A DNA stretch of 64,000 nt, taken from the NCBI RefSeq assembly GCF_004005475.1, contig NZ_RZTZ01000001.1:248001-312000 (forward strand). The letters run 5' to 3'. The notes under the pieces were generated by a model. It did no database searches. It was not told where the DNA came from and was given only the letters and a program-made list of their open reading frames with translations. Each line of letters starts with the position of its first letter. Position 1 is the first letter of the stretch. Positions 54,088 to 63,377 of this stretch are shown piece after piece. Origin of the DNA: Niallia taxi (GTDB lineage Bacteria > Bacillota > Bacilli > Bacillales > Cytobacillaceae). Both the position numbers and the translations under genes were made by a program.

Positions 54088-54480
54088 TTATATACTGAAC
54101 TGTTTTATTACATAGTAAATGAGTCCATACGCCATCAAAAAAAGGTAAGCACAAAAAAAGAGCAGGAAATTAATTCGCCAAAATCCTCGAAAGACTTTTC
54201 GATAGACAATCTCCTGTTTCACCTTCCAATGAAGGATAACCATGAAAACACCAATAAATAGAATAACTAGTAATATATAAGATAACAGCGATTCCCCCCA
54301 AATAGAAACAATTAAAAAATGAACGGAGATAATAAAAAAAAGTGTGCTGATATCTAATGCGAAGTTTACGGACAGTCTGTGTTTTTTCGTAATTTGTTTA
54401 CACAGGATAAATATTAAAAGATAGCATATAATCGGAAACGCTACGAAAAAACTGATGACAGCTGAAGTGAATTGAAACAT
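54088..54480 (-). CDS. DUF3397-like membrane protein
   Basis: Hydrophobic protein of 130 residues with four membrane segments, near residues 7-27, 40-62, 64-86 and 104-125. The pattern and place next to bshC fit the DUF3397 family of Bacillaceae; I do not know a function. Its ATG overlaps the panE stop (TAATG), so it is coupled to panE, and a terminator follows. The last residues (YYVIKQFSI) are polar. Confidence 0.75.
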   Translation of the reverse strand: MFQFTSAVISFFVAFPIICYLLIFILCKQITKKHRLSVNFALDISTLFFIISVHFLIVSIWGESLLSYILLVILFIGVFMVILHWKVKQEIVYRKVFRGFWRINFLLFFCAYLFLMAYGLIYYVIKQFSI

Positions 54481-55403
54481 TAAATCCCCCCTTCCCTTTC
54501 TTGCTCCTTGCCTTTAAGCATTTCATAAAATGCTGCTGATAATGGTGCATGCTTGTCCTTCTTTGTAGCCAGTTCCAATACATACCCTAAAATAGCATCA
54601 ATTTCTGTCTTTCTCCCTAGCTCAAGGTCCTTTAACATGGAGGATTTATTTGCACCTGTTTGCTTAATAACCTTCCAAACATACTGCTTAATTACTGCTT
54701 TTTGGTCATTATTCCATTCAAAAATTCCCGTAATTTCCTCCATAAATGGCATGAGAAGACGTTCATAGTGCGCATTTTCAATTAGCTTCCCATTATTAAT
54801 TTCCAAGATAGTTGTCAACGTATTGACCAAGCAATTCACAACCAATTTCTTTTGCATCATCCAAATTGGGTCTGTCTGCATGTGCAGCTCAAAATTCGGG
54901 ATACTGCTCTCTGTAAGCCTTTCTCCTATCCTGCTTGGACGATTTCTTCCGCAAAAAGGTAGACTAGCAATTTGGATAGAACCGACTCCAGCATGCCTAA
55001 TACTCGCTCCATCAAGCTTCATCACACCATGCTCTACTATACCAACATATAATTCTTCCACAGTTAGCTCTTCTATCGCTTGTAAATGTCCCATGCCATT
55101 TTGAAGGAACAAAAGTGCACGGATGTCGTTAGACAACTTCTTCACCTGTTTCATGACAGGCTCTAGTTGATACTGCTTGACAGTAATAATAGTGAGGTCA
55201 CCTGAACCATCCCAATTTTCAAAAAGTTCTACACTGACATATTGCTTTTCCATCTTATCTATAAGTGAAATAGTAAGTCCTTTTTCTCTTAATAGGTCTC
55301 TTTGACTTTCCGTCCGAACATATACGGTCACTTTATGTTTTGATGCTAGATAAGCTGCACAAAGCAAGCCGATGGCACCACCGCCGATAATGCTTATTTT
55401 CAT
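54480..55403 (-). CDS. panE: 2-dehydropantoate 2-reductase (PanE family, YlbQ)
   Basis: NADPH-dependent reductase of 307 residues making pantoate for coenzyme A synthesis. The N-terminal NADP site ISIIGGGAIGLLCAAYLA, the KQYQL loop with conserved Lys, and the C-terminal ApbA domain with KTEIDAILGYVLELATK are present. Bacillus subtilis also has ylbQ here. Another PanE elsewhere is possible, so which one makes pantoate is not known. Confidence 0.9.
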   Translation of the reverse strand: MKISIIGGGAIGLLCAAYLASKHKVTVYVRTESQRDLLREKGLTISLIDKMEKQYVSVELFENWDGSGDLTIITVKQYQLEPVMKQVKKLSNDIRALLFLQNGMGHLQAIEELTVEELYVGIVEHGVMKLDGASIRHAGVGSIQIASLPFCGRNRPSRIGERLTESSIPNFELHMQTDPIWMMQKKLVVNCLVNTLTTILEINNGKLIENAHYERLLMPFMEEITGIFEWNNDQKAVIKQYVWKVIKQTGANKSSMLKDLELGRKTEIDAILGYVLELATKKDKHAPLSAAFYEMLKGKEQEREGGI

Positions 55404-55615
55404 TACAACACCTTTTTTCCCTGTATACTTAATTGTTCTGTAATATTATCTTAACATTTTCTAGCTAAATTAGTAGCAATTAAGGTAAAAGTACCTATAA
55501 ATATCGTATGTTAGCCGTTATTTAAGGGCATATGAAATGCATATTGGCTATGTAAAGGAATGTTTGCCCTTTTCTTGGGACAATTCATTTAATGGATTCT
55601 TTCGTGAATCTAGAC

Positions 55616-55670
55616 AAATAAACCCCCTTAAACATTTTTAAGTACAAAAGTTTAAAGGGGTGGTTTTATA
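55616..55670 (-). terminator. Terminator after the rsfA-type gene
   Basis: On the minus strand AACCACCCCTTTAAAC and GTTTAAGGGGGTTT pair around a 17-base loop, followed by ATTTGTC, just after the gene stop. The arms are symmetric enough to act for either strand. Confidence 0.7.
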
Positions 55671-55679
55671 TTATGCACG

Positions 55680-56243
55680 CTAGGCGTTTTGCTGTTTTTC
55701 CTCTTCTTTAAATACAACCATTTTCCGGGCTTTTTCCATCAATTCCACAAGAGCTTTATATGCTTCTTCCATTGTTTGCAGTTCCTTTTGCAGCTTTTGG
55801 TTCTCATTATATAGTTCACTATATTTGGCCTCAAGCTCTGCAGATCTTTCTTTCACAGCATCCGTATCGTGATGCTCCTCATACTTTAACGATTTATCGT
55901 AAATACTTTTTAAATATTGCAAAATTTCTTCGAAGTCTTTATCCTCTTCAAGTTCAGCAGTGCTTTCTTGCGCAGAAACTTCTTCAATTGGCTCTTCCAC
56001 GAGAATAAAGCCTTTTTTCAACTGTTTTCGTTGGCTTTTCGCTAACTCTATAGCTGATTTATATTGTTTGCGCACATAAGAGTTCCACCGAAACCCGCAT
56101 GCAGCACTTGTTCTTGATAGTAGCTTCCCTACTTCTTCAAACGCTTGAAGCTGTGTACCACCCTCTCTAATTAAGCGTAGTACTACTTCAGCTAGCAGTA
56201 TGTCCTCATCCTTTGACCAAGCATCTTGTCTTGTTGTTGTCAT
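55680..56243 (-). CDS. gerR: RsfA-family sporulation regulator (GerR/YlbO)
   Basis: Protein of 187 residues with an N-terminal Myb/SANT-like DNA-binding domain ([20 protein letters not shown] to [16 protein letters not shown]) and a long C-terminal coiled coil (residues 115-180). In Bacillus subtilis ylbO (gerR) sits in this position and, under sigma-E, represses or activates mother-cell genes. RsfA itself is a forespore paralogue elsewhere, so the symbol rests on position. GAGGG precedes the ATG. Confidence 0.85.
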   Translation of the reverse strand: MTTTRQDAWSKDEDILLAEVVLRLIREGGTQLQAFEEVGKLLSRTSAACGFRWNSYVRKQYKSAIELAKSQRKQLKKGFILVEEPIEEVSAQESTAELEEDKDFEEILQYLKSIYDKSLKYEEHHDTDAVKERSAELEAKYSELYNENQKLQKELQTMEEAYKALVELMEKARKMVVFKEEEKQQNA

Positions 56244-56432
56244 CAGTTAAATCCCTCCTAGTGTTTTTACCATACATATGCATCTACTAGAAAAGATAGA
56301 CTGATATTTGCTCTTTTAGAAAAAAAAATAATCAATATGCAGCTAGAAAGATAACTGACATGTCTTAATAGTGCTTTATATTGCAACATTATGCACTTTT
56401 ATAGGGCAACTATTCCTTGCAAAGCTAGTCTA

Positions 56433-56882
56433 TTAAGGTGCTAATTCCAGCTCTGATATAACTTGTATTCCTTCTCTTCTTAGCAGCGCTGTCGTAACCC
56501 CTGCACCATTACACTTAACCCCTTCAAAATGACCATTATATATTTGGCTGCTGCCACAGGACGGACTATTTTCCTTAAGAACAACTGTATTTGCTTGGAG
56601 CTTCCGCACGATTTCAAGAGTCTTATAAGCACCGGCCAAATACAGCTCTGTCACATTAATCCCGTTTTTATCTACTACGGTCGCTTTGCCTTCAAGAACA
56701 TCGTAGCCATTGCCTCCTTTAATTTCAGCAGGCTCCCTTGGTGTCTGAAATCCCCCTAGCAATTCTGGACAAACAGCTACCGCACGTTCGTTTTCGATTA
56801 GCTCTGTAATTTTTTCATTAAGGCTGTCTGTGCCGTTATATCTTACTTTCATTCCTGCTAAACATGAACTGACTACAATCAT
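56433..56882 (-). CDS. DUF523 family protein (thiouracil desulfurase-like)
   Basis: Protein of 149 residues with the DUF523 cysteine pattern: C7 in SSCLAG, C38 in CPELLGGF, and C109 in ENSPSCGS, plus C near 123. These coordinate an iron-sulphur cluster in characterised relatives that desulphurate 2-thiouracil. GGAGGGG lies 11 bases before ATG. It stands alone between gerR and rpmF, where Bacillus subtilis has no such gene. Confidence 0.85.
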   Translation of the reverse strand: MIVVSSCLAGMKVRYNGTDSLNEKITELIENERAVAVCPELLGGFQTPREPAEIKGGNGYDVLEGKATVVDKNGINVTELYLAGAYKTLEIVRKLQANTVVLKENSPSCGSSQIYNGHFEGVKCNGAGVTTALLRREGIQVISELELAP

Positions 56883-56960
56883 ACCAGTAAACCCCTCCTG
56901 TCATAAGCTACTAGGTATTTCTATTATACATAAAATAACAATTTTTTCTTAAAAAAACAC

Positions 56961-56994
56961 AAAAAAGCACCAGACGATTGTCCGGTGCTTTTTT
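56961..56994 (-). terminator. Terminator after rpmF
   Basis: On the minus strand AGCACCGGACAATCGTCTGG then TGCT forms a 10-base stem with a short loop and is followed by TTTTTTG, shortly after the rpmF stop. Confidence 0.85.
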
Positions 56995-57005
56995 GAAAAG
57001 GAAAA

Positions 57006-57179
57006 TTAGTTGCTTACAACTTCTTTACCTTTGTATGTTCCGCAAGCGCTACATACGCGGTGAGCAAGTTTCATTTCACCACAGTTAGGGCATTCTACCA
57101 TACCAGGCACTTGTAATTTAAAATGTGTACGACGTTTTCTTTTTGCAGTTTTAGATGTTCTTCTAAAAGGTACAGCCAT
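57006..57179 (-). CDS. rpmF: 50S ribosomal protein L32
   Basis: Ribosomal protein of 57 residues beginning [19 protein letters not shown]. It has the zinc ribbon CPNCGEMK and CSACGTYKG intact, so this is the zinc-binding form. ATG 57179 has GGAGG upstream; the frame open from 57233 is not conserved. It follows ylbN, with a terminator downstream. Confidence 0.97.
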   Translation of the reverse strand: MAVPFRRTSKTAKRKRRTHFKLQVPGMVECPNCGEMKLAHRVCSACGTYKGKEVVSN

Positions 57180-57277
57180 TCTTCCCACCTCCTTAAAGAG
57201 TATTAAGAAAGTCTTGAGAGCAGATAAATCCATTCTCAGGTTTTCTTTTGTGTCCTTAGCCGTTAAGCAAGGACTGA

Positions 57278-57787
57278 TTACTCATTTTCAAAAAATTTCG
57301 CAAGACCAGCAAGTCGAGGATCAACCTTCTCCGTCTGAACCTGCTCGTGGATAACTTCCCAATCCCTACCGGACTGAGGAGCTCCCTCTTCTGTAATGTC
57401 TTCACAGAATACTTGCATTGGTACTTCAAGTAAAAGAATTTCTTCAATAATTGGCAATACGTCAATTACATCGCCTTTTACTTGATGAACTTCCTCTTCT
57501 CCTGTTTCATATTCTGAAACATTTAAAAGGAAAGTTTCTGTCGTTTCTACATTAATTGGATAATCCACGTCTACTAAAGTACGAGAGCAAGGTAATACTA
57601 AATGACCTTGTATTTTTAAATGAAAAGTCACTTTCTTTGAATCAATATCTGTTCTTCCTGTAATATGCATAGGAGATACACGTCTTATGGAGGAATCAAC
57701 TTCCTTAATTCCATCCACATTTATTGTTTCATCAATAGATAATCCCTTACTTCGGTATTTTTGTAACTGGCTTAACGTCCATTTCAT
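57278..57787 (-). CDS. ylbN: DUF177/YceD family protein YlbN
   Basis: Protein of 169 residues of the YceD family, generally encoded beside rpmF. YceD proteins affect 23S rRNA accumulation. Features are the N-terminal [12 protein letters not shown], the central [17 protein letters not shown] motif and the C-terminal [17 protein letters not shown] 57787 has GGGGTG upstream. It is transcribed from a consensus promoter at 57815-57843. Confidence 0.92.
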   Translation of the reverse strand: MKWTLSQLQKYRSKGLSIDETINVDGIKEVDSSIRRVSPMHITGRTDIDSKKVTFHLKIQGHLVLPCSRTLVDVDYPINVETTETFLLNVSEYETGEEEVHQVKGDVIDVLPIIEEILLLEVPMQVFCEDITEEGAPQSGRDWEVIHEQVQTEKVDPRLAGLAKFFENE

Positions 57788-57814
57788 ATATATCACCCCA
57801 AGGCAACAAAGGTA

Positions 57815-57843
57815 ATTATAGCTTTCATATAATTATTTGTCAA
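57815..57843 (-). promoter_or_regulatory. Promoter of ylbN-rpmF
   Basis: On the minus strand a perfect TTGACA (57843-57838) is 17 bases from a perfect TATAAT (57820-57815), about 30 bases before ylbN. This is the strongest vegetative promoter I can read in the window. Confidence 0.9.
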
Positions 57844-58099
57844 TATTTTTTCTTTACACTATCTTTTTGCATTTTGTATTTCAAAATGGAATCCAAAAAT
57901 ACTTTTTACAAATAGTATACTGCTGTTTCTATTCTACCTAGAATAGAAGGAATTGCAACTATTCTTTCCTGCAACTTTTCCGACATTTTTTAGAGGTGCT
58001 TTGCGCATCCCTTTCATATCATGTATTCTAAGATAAAAATAGTAGGTACAAACATGAGTTGCCATACTTTTTTCGAAAGAACTTTTAAGGAGATTCAAA
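57844..58099. other. Divergent spacer ylbN/tmcAL
   Basis: No gene is visible. The plus-strand side should hold the tmcAL promoter; a weak TTGCGC with TATTCT at 17 bases near 58000-58028 is the best I see. A ribosome site AAGGAG precedes tmcAL. Confidence 0.4.
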
Positions 58100-59308
58100 A
58101 TGAAAGCTGTTGGTATTATTGTCGAATATAATCCATTTCATAATGGACATTTACATCATATCCAAAAAGCAAAGGAATTATCAAATGCAGATATTGTCAT
58201 AGCTGTCATGAGCGGCCCGTTCCTGCAGCGTGGTGAGCCTGCTCTGCTGTCAAAATGGCATAGAGCGGAAATGGCCCTTTCTGGCGGTGTTGACCTCGTT
58301 ATTGAATTACCTTATGCTTTTAGCTCACAGCATGCTACTATATTTGCACAAGGAGCGGTACAGCTTCTCGACAGCATCTGCTGTGACGCCATCTGCTTTG
58401 GAAGCGAATCAGGGGACATCCACGAATTTATTCATACATATTATTTATTGAATAAGAACAAGGACACTTTTAATACAAGCATAAAAAAACATATGCAGGC
58501 GGGCTCTAGTTATCCGAAAGCAATGGCAGCAACCTTCACAGAAATGACAAGCATGGAGGATGTCGTGGATTTGACCTTGCCAAACAATATTTTAGGCTTT
58601 GAGTATGTGAAGGCGGTCCTATCACAAGACTTGCCAATAGAGCTTCATACGGTACAGCGAATCAAAGCTGGCTATCATGACACGGATTTCACGTCCGACA
58701 CAATCGCCAGCGCTACAAGTATACGCAAAGAAATCATGGAAGGAAACAGCCTTGAGCCTATTTCACCGTATGTGAATGCTGTCACTTTAAAAATTTTAGA
58801 AGATTATAAACAAAGGTTTGCCATTTTTCACGAATGGGAAAAATATTGGCCATCTCTTAAATTCAGACTGATGCAAATGACTAGCACTGAGTTGCAGACC
58901 ATTTATGAAGTGGAAGAAGGAATTGAGAATCGTATTTTGTCGTCCTACGAAAAAGCGAGCTCCTTTCATGAATTCATTTCGTTGCTTAAAACAAAGCGGT
59001 ACACATGGACAAGGCTACAGCGCATTTGTGTCCACATTCTGACAAATACAAAAAAGGAAGAAATGAACGCAAACAATACACCAGCCTATCTGCGCCTTCT
59101 TGGAAGCTCCAAACAAGGGAGAGCCTATCTGAAGGAAAGAAAAAAGGCATTGAAGCTGCCGCTTATCAGCAAGCTTTCCTCGTTTCAGCATAGTCAAATA
59201 GACTTGGATGTCAGGGCAGCTTCTATTTATACAGTAGCTGCACAGGCTCCCCACCAAAAAACGCTGTTAGCAATGGAATACAGTCAACCGCCGATTATGA
59301 AGGATTAG
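58100..59308 (+). CDS. tmcAL: tRNA(Met) cytidine acetate ligase TmcAL (YlbM)
   Basis: Protein of 402 residues that makes N4-acetylcytidine at the wobble position of elongator tRNA-Met, using acetate and ATP. The nucleotidyltransferase start MKAVGIIVEYNPFHNGHLHH holds the HxGH motif, and AVMSGPFLQRGEPALLSKWHRAEMAL is family-specific. AAGGAG is 8 bases before ATG. It is on the opposite strand to its neighbours, as in Bacillus subtilis. Confidence 0.95.
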   Translation: MKAVGIIVEYNPFHNGHLHHIQKAKELSNADIVIAVMSGPFLQRGEPALLSKWHRAEMALSGGVDLVIELPYAFSSQHATIFAQGAVQLLDSICCDAICFGSESGDIHEFIHTYYLLNKNKDTFNTSIKKHMQAGSSYPKAMAATFTEMTSMEDVVDLTLPNNILGFEYVKAVLSQDLPIELHTVQRIKAGYHDTDFTSDTIASATSIRKEIMEGNSLEPISPYVNAVTLKILEDYKQRFAIFHEWEKYWPSLKFRLMQMTSTELQTIYEVEEGIENRILSSYEKASSFHEFISLLKTKRYTWTRLQRICVHILTNTKKEEMNANNTPAYLRLLGSSKQGRAYLKERKKALKLPLISKLSSFQHSQIDLDVRAASIYTVAAQAPHQKTLLAMEYSQPPIMKD

Positions 59309-59319
59309 CCGAAAAGGAA

Positions 59320-59359
59320 AAAAGGAATGCCGAAATACGGTCATTCCTTTTTTCCTTTT
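59320..59359. terminator. Bidirectional terminator tmcAL/ylbK
   Basis: AAAAAGGAATGCCG and CGGTCATTCCTTTTTT pair around AAATA between the convergent tmcAL and ylbK, overlapping the last codons of ylbK. Confidence 0.8.
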
Positions 59360-60132
59360 TTCCACTTTGCGATTTCTTTTTGAATAGAGTTTATATGAAG
59401 ACGCGCCTCTTCCTCTCCTCTTTCAATAATTTTCTCTAAATCTGTAAATGCTTTACTGTTAAACATTTCGACTTGGGGTCGTATCATAAAGTCACTCGCT
59501 ACTTCCCGGTTATTAACAAGCTCCCGCTGCATAATGTCAATACTGCGCATGATGACATCATAAATGGAGCCAATTTCTGCATCATTGTCTACATTTGCTA
59601 CATCTACAGCAATAATTAAGTCTGCCCCCATTTCCTTCACAACAGATACAGGTATTCTGTCAATAACCCCTCCATCAACAAGGAGCCGCCCGTCCATTTT
59701 TTCCGGTACAAAAATACCAGGTATAGAAATACTGGCCCTGACAGCTTCTGCAATCGGCCCCTTTTTAAAAACGACCTTCTCGCCTGACGACAAGTCTGTT
59801 GCCACGATGGCAATTGGAATATCCAAGTCTTCGATGTTTTTTCCATATGTGAACAGATGAATAAGCTCCTTCACTTTATTCCCTGCTATAAATCCCATCC
59901 TTGGCAATGTGAAGTCGAGATAGTATTTGCGTTTAAAAAACTTGGAAAGAAAATAGAGTCTGTCAATATCACTTCCTGCCGCATACAAGGAAGCGACGAT
60001 CGAGCCGATGCTGCTTCCTGCTATATAGTCTATCGGAATATTAGCCTCCTTTAGTATTTTTATGACTCCAATATGTGCAAATCCCCTGGCTCCGCCGGAA
60101 CCGAGAGCCAATCCAATTTTTGGTCGCTTCAT
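59341..60132 (-). CDS. ylbK: Patatin-like phospholipase family protein YlbK (RssA type)
   Basis: Protein of 263 residues with the patatin catalytic dyad: GSSIGS (nucleophile Ser, residue about 42) and the DGG motif (LLVDGGVIDRIPV). The oxyanion hole GSGGARGFAHIGVI is at the N-terminus. Substrate is unknown; the family hydrolyses lipids. GGAGGG precedes ATG. In Bacillus subtilis ylbL follows ylbK; here it does not. Confidence 0.92.
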   Translation of the reverse strand: MKRPKIGLALGSGGARGFAHIGVIKILKEANIPIDYIAGSSIGSIVASLYAAGSDIDRLYFLSKFFKRKYYLDFTLPRMGFIAGNKVKELIHLFTYGKNIEDLDIPIAIVATDLSSGEKVVFKKGPIAEAVRASISIPGIFVPEKMDGRLLVDGGVIDRIPVSVVKEMGADLIIAVDVANVDNDAEIGSIYDVIMRSIDIMQRELVNNREVASDFMIRPQVEMFNSKAFTDLEKIIERGEEEARLHINSIQKEIAKWKKGKKE

Positions 60133-60268
60133 TGAGGAATACCCTCCAATTATTTAATTTGCTCACAGTAATCTTATGGTCTTTTTTTTCTACTTATGAG
60201 TATATTGTTTGGTAGAGGGCTATGGGACGAGTTTAGAAAAATCATTTTTTAAGGGAGGGAATATATCC

Positions 60269-61495
60269 TTGTATCGTTCGAGAGTGAAAACCATTATTCT
60301 AGCTGGCACAGCATCCTTTTTAGCTTTTGCCCTAGTAACATTCCCTGCAACTGCAGTCGAGGCATCGAAGGACGGTTTAAACACATGGTGGACAATCGTG
60401 TTCCCATCCTTGCTTCCTTTTCTTATTTTATCTGAAGTGCTGATCGGTTTTGGCGTTGTTCGATTTTTAGGTGTCCTATTAGAGCCAATTATGCGCCCGC
60501 TTTTTAAAGTACCAGGTGTCGGGGGGTTCGTGTGGGCAATGGGAATGGTATCCGGTTTTCCAACAGGCGCAAAATTAACGGCTAGATTACGTGAGGAGAA
60601 GCAGTTGACAAAGTTAGAGGCTGAAAGGCTTGTATCGTTTTCCAATGCATCAAACCCAATGTTTATCATCGGCGCTGTCTCTGCCGCCTTTTTTCATAAT
60701 CCAAAGCTTGGCTTCCTGCTTGCAGGTACACACTATTTGGCAAATTTCACGGTTGGTCTCTGTATGAGATTTTATGGATCTGACGAGAAGCCGACACATA
60801 AAAGAAAAGAAACCTCCATCCCATCTTTAAAGCGTGCAATGCGGGAGCTTCATCATACCCGCTTAAAGGATAAGCGTCCATTAGGAAAGCTTCTTGGAGA
60901 TGCTGTAACTTCTTCTATACAGTCTCTCTTAATGATAGGCGGCTTTATTATTTTATTTTCTGTTATCAACCGTTTATTGTTTCACTTACAAGTGACATCC
61001 CTTCTAGCAGGTGGTGTTGAGAAATTTTTTGATCTTTTTTCCTTCTCCAGCGCCTTGTCAATTCCGTTCATTGCAGGTATTTTTGAAATCACGCTTGGAA
61101 GCAAATTGACAAGCGGTGTGGAAACGAGCACATTAATGCATCAGGCCATTGTAACAAGCATGATTCTTGGCTTTTGCGGCTTAAGCGTGCAAGCACAGGT
61201 TGCAAGCATCCTGGCACAAACAGATATCAGTTTTAAGCCATTCTTCTTCGCAAGGATTTTGCAGGCATTTTTCGCAAGCATCTACACCTATTTGTTCTGG
61301 GACGCATTCAGCACCCGTTTCCTAGAAGATGATAAGCCTGCTTTTGCAATGCCTGACTTTATTAATGATACTAGTTGGCTTGCTGCAGCAGCTGAAAAAT
61401 GGATGGAGGCTGGCCCTGCATTCACCATCATTTGTTTATCGATATATGTGGTTGTATTATTTATTAGACTTCCTTGGAGGAAGAGAACTATTTAA
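60269..61495 (+). CDS. ylbJ: Sporulation integral membrane protein YlbJ
   Basis: Membrane protein of 408 residues, the usual family length, needed for cortex formation in Bacillus subtilis and under sigma-E there. It has eight or so membrane segments and two nucleoside-transporter-like gate motifs (GFPTGAKLTARL and GIFEITLGSKLTSG). The frame opens at 60209; I chose the TTG at 60269 with GGAGG upstream because it gives the homologous length and start (LYRSRVKT). It is divergent from ylbK. Confidence 0.93.
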   Translation: MYRSRVKTIILAGTASFLAFALVTFPATAVEASKDGLNTWWTIVFPSLLPFLILSEVLIGFGVVRFLGVLLEPIMRPLFKVPGVGGFVWAMGMVSGFPTGAKLTARLREEKQLTKLEAERLVSFSNASNPMFIIGAVSAAFFHNPKLGFLLAGTHYLANFTVGLCMRFYGSDEKPTHKRKETSIPSLKRAMRELHHTRLKDKRPLGKLLGDAVTSSIQSLLMIGGFIILFSVINRLLFHLQVTSLLAGGVEKFFDLFSFSSALSIPFIAGIFEITLGSKLTSGVETSTLMHQAIVTSMILGFCGLSVQAQVASILAQTDISFKPFFFARILQAFFASIYTYLFWDAFSTRFLEDDKPAFAMPDFINDTSWLAAAAEKWMEAGPAFTIICLSIYVVVLFIRLPWRKRTI

Positions 61496-61497
61496 AT

Positions 61498-61532
61498 AAA
61501 AAAAGGCTTGTGAAGATCCTTCACAAGCCTTT
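61498..61532. terminator. Bidirectional terminator ylbJ/coaD
   Basis: AAAAGGCTTGTGAAGATCCT and TCACAAGCCTTTT form a strong stem-loop between the convergent ylbJ and coaD. Confidence 0.85.
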
Positions 61533-61535
61533 TGT

Positions 61536-62027
<492 letters not shown>

Positions 62028-62600
62028 TTATGTATATTCCTCCACATCTGTTTGTTTTGAATAGATAGAAACGGCAATGATTCCATACTTTTCATGCTTC
62101 ACTTGTTCAAGATTACTAATCTTGTCTGGAAGACTGATTTCAGAACCATGTTCACATACAATGACACCATCGCTTGCAAGCAGCCCTTCTCCATCAATAG
62201 TTGTCACTAATTTTTCCAATTGCTGTTTTTTATATGGCGGATCTAAAAATATGTAATCAAAAACAGCTTCTCTTTTAATGAGCGCCTTAATCGCCCTCTC
62301 TGCATCATTGCGATAAACCTCAGAATTGTCTTCCAATCTGCATGCAGCAATATTGGTCTTTATCGTATGTATCGCTTTGCCGTCTTTATCTACAAAAATG
62401 ATTTTGTCTAGCCCTCTGCTTAATGCTTCAATACCTAGCCCGCCACTTCCAGCAAAAAGGTCGAGCCCGACTCCGCCCTCAAAATAAGGACCAATCATAT
62501 TAAAGATCGCTTCTTTTACTTTATCCGTAGTCGGTCTTGTCGAATTACCAGGCACCGCCTTTAACGAAATGCCCTTATTCGTTCCTGAAACGACTCTCAT
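62028..62600 (-). CDS. rsmD: 16S rRNA m2G966 methyltransferase RsmD (YlbH)
   Basis: SAM-dependent methyltransferase of 190 residues. The SAM motif LDLFAGSGGLGIEALSRG, the catalytic FLDPPYKKQ motif and RPTTDKVKEAIFNMI are present. Of two adjacent ATGs (62603 and 62600), the second fits the family start MRVVSGTNKG. It is directly joined to coaD. Confidence 0.95.
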   Translation of the reverse strand: MRVVSGTNKGISLKAVPGNSTRPTTDKVKEAIFNMIGPYFEGGVGLDLFAGSGGLGIEALSRGLDKIIFVDKDGKAIHTIKTNIAACRLEDNSEVYRNDAERAIKALIKREAVFDYIFLDPPYKKQQLEKLVTTIDGEGLLASDGVIVCEHGSEISLPDKISNLEQVKHEKYGIIAVSIYSKQTDVEEYT

Positions 62601-62740
62601 CATACATCACCACTGAATTATTAGTTGTTATAGCATTATCATGACTATCCTAACATAAACATTTCTGTGATTCCATATCACATGCATTCTATATCATAAA
62701 TTACATATAAAAAACACTGTGCATTCACATTATTTTCGCT
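62601..62740. other. AT-rich spacer upstream of rsmD and of the small RNA
   Basis: No gene is seen. The segment must contain the rsmD promoter on the minus strand and the promoter of the csfG-like RNA on the plus strand. A sigma-G-like pair, ATATA at 62705-62709 and CATTATT at 62728-62734 with 18 bases between, is a tentative candidate for the RNA. Confidence 0.35.
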
Positions 62741-62961
62741 TCTCGCTTTTTTTTCACTAAAAAAACAATCTGTAATGTATAAGCTGAGCATCCTTGGCAA
62801 TACTGTAATTAACAGCATCTATTCGAGGATGTTGTTGCCAACCGCGGAGAAGACTTACGTTTCCCCATAAGTTCTTCCTCCGGTTTCTCCTCTCCCTTTA
62901 CCTTCTTTCCTAAAAGGATATAGAAGGAGCCTGCAAGCCGCTCGCTTGCAGGTTTTTTTTT
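62741..62961 (+). ncRNA. csfG: CsfG-like sporulation small RNA
   Basis: Plus-strand non-coding stretch between rsmD (ylbH) and ylbG, where csfG lies in Bacillus subtilis. It ends in a strong terminator. Structured segments are CATCCTTGGCAA (62789-62800), GAGGATG (62825-62831), TTGCCAA (62835-62841), and a hairpin CCGCGGAGAAGACTTA with TAAGTTCTTCCTCCGG (62842-62882). A pyrimidine-rich stretch TTTCTCCTCTCCCTTTACC follows. The csfG RNA is forespore-specific in Bacillus subtilis. The 5' end is not certain and the match rests on position, terminator and motif style. Confidence 0.7.
62930..62961 (+). terminator. Terminator of the CsfG-like RNA
   Basis: CCTGCAAGC, a 5-base loop CGCTC, and GCTTGCAGG form a perfect 9-base stem followed by nine Ts on the plus strand. 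No plus-strand protein gene ends here, which is what points to an RNA gene. Confidence 0.9.
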
Positions 62962-62964
62962 CAT

Positions 62965-62998
62965 AAAAAAAAACTAAGAAATATTCTCAGTTTTTTTA
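62965..62998 (-). terminator. Terminator after ylbG
   Basis: On the minus strand AAAAACTGAGAATATTTCTT and AGTTTTTTTTT form a stem (AAACTGAGAA with TTCTTAGTTT) around the ylbG stop, facing the plus-strand terminator. Confidence 0.75.
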
Positions 62999-63271
62999 TA
63001 TACCCATCTTATAATCATACTCTTTTGCTTTATCCGGTTTGGAATTTTCAAACTCCATTTTCAAGAATGGTTTATAGGAAGGCTCCACTTTTTTTACAAA
63101 AGAGAAGGAGTTTAGCTTTTCCATTAATGCTTCTGCTTCATTTAAATTCGTATAAAGCACAACATACTTTAATCTTTTGGATATATAGTGGACATTCCCA
63201 TATCTGCGCAGCATTTTCGCCTGCTTCAACGAATAAAGGTAAACGACCAATCCTTGCCTCTGCCCTAGCAT
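62996..63271 (-). CDS. ylbG: DUF2129 family protein YlbG
   Basis: Protein of 91 residues starting [17 protein letters not shown], with the family pattern [20 protein letters not shown]. Small conserved protein of Bacillales, function unknown. ATG 63271 follows GGGGGG at a good distance; the open frame start 63289 is less likely. It lies between the csfG-like RNA and ricF. Confidence 0.92.
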   Translation of the reverse strand: MLGQRQGLVVYLYSLKQAKMLRRYGNVHYISKRLKYVVLYTNLNEAEALMEKLNSFSFVKKVEPSYKPFLKMEFENSKPDKAKEYDYKMGI

Positions 63272-63377
63272 GGAATCCCCCCACTTCAATTTTTTTCATT
63301 TTAGCACAGCATCGTAAAAAAACATACTTAGTTGTGCCACTTTTCAAAAAAGGACAACATTGCTACTGAATAATACA

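Noticed and set aside
55500-55580. AAGGGCA and TGCCCTT inverted repeat as a terminator or operator
   Set aside because: The 7-base arms are separated by about 38 bases with no T run and no clear promoter, so chance cannot be excluded.
60220-60669. Minus-strand frame of 149 codons opposite ylbJ
   Set aside because: It is antisense to the conserved ylbJ and lacks a ribosome site.
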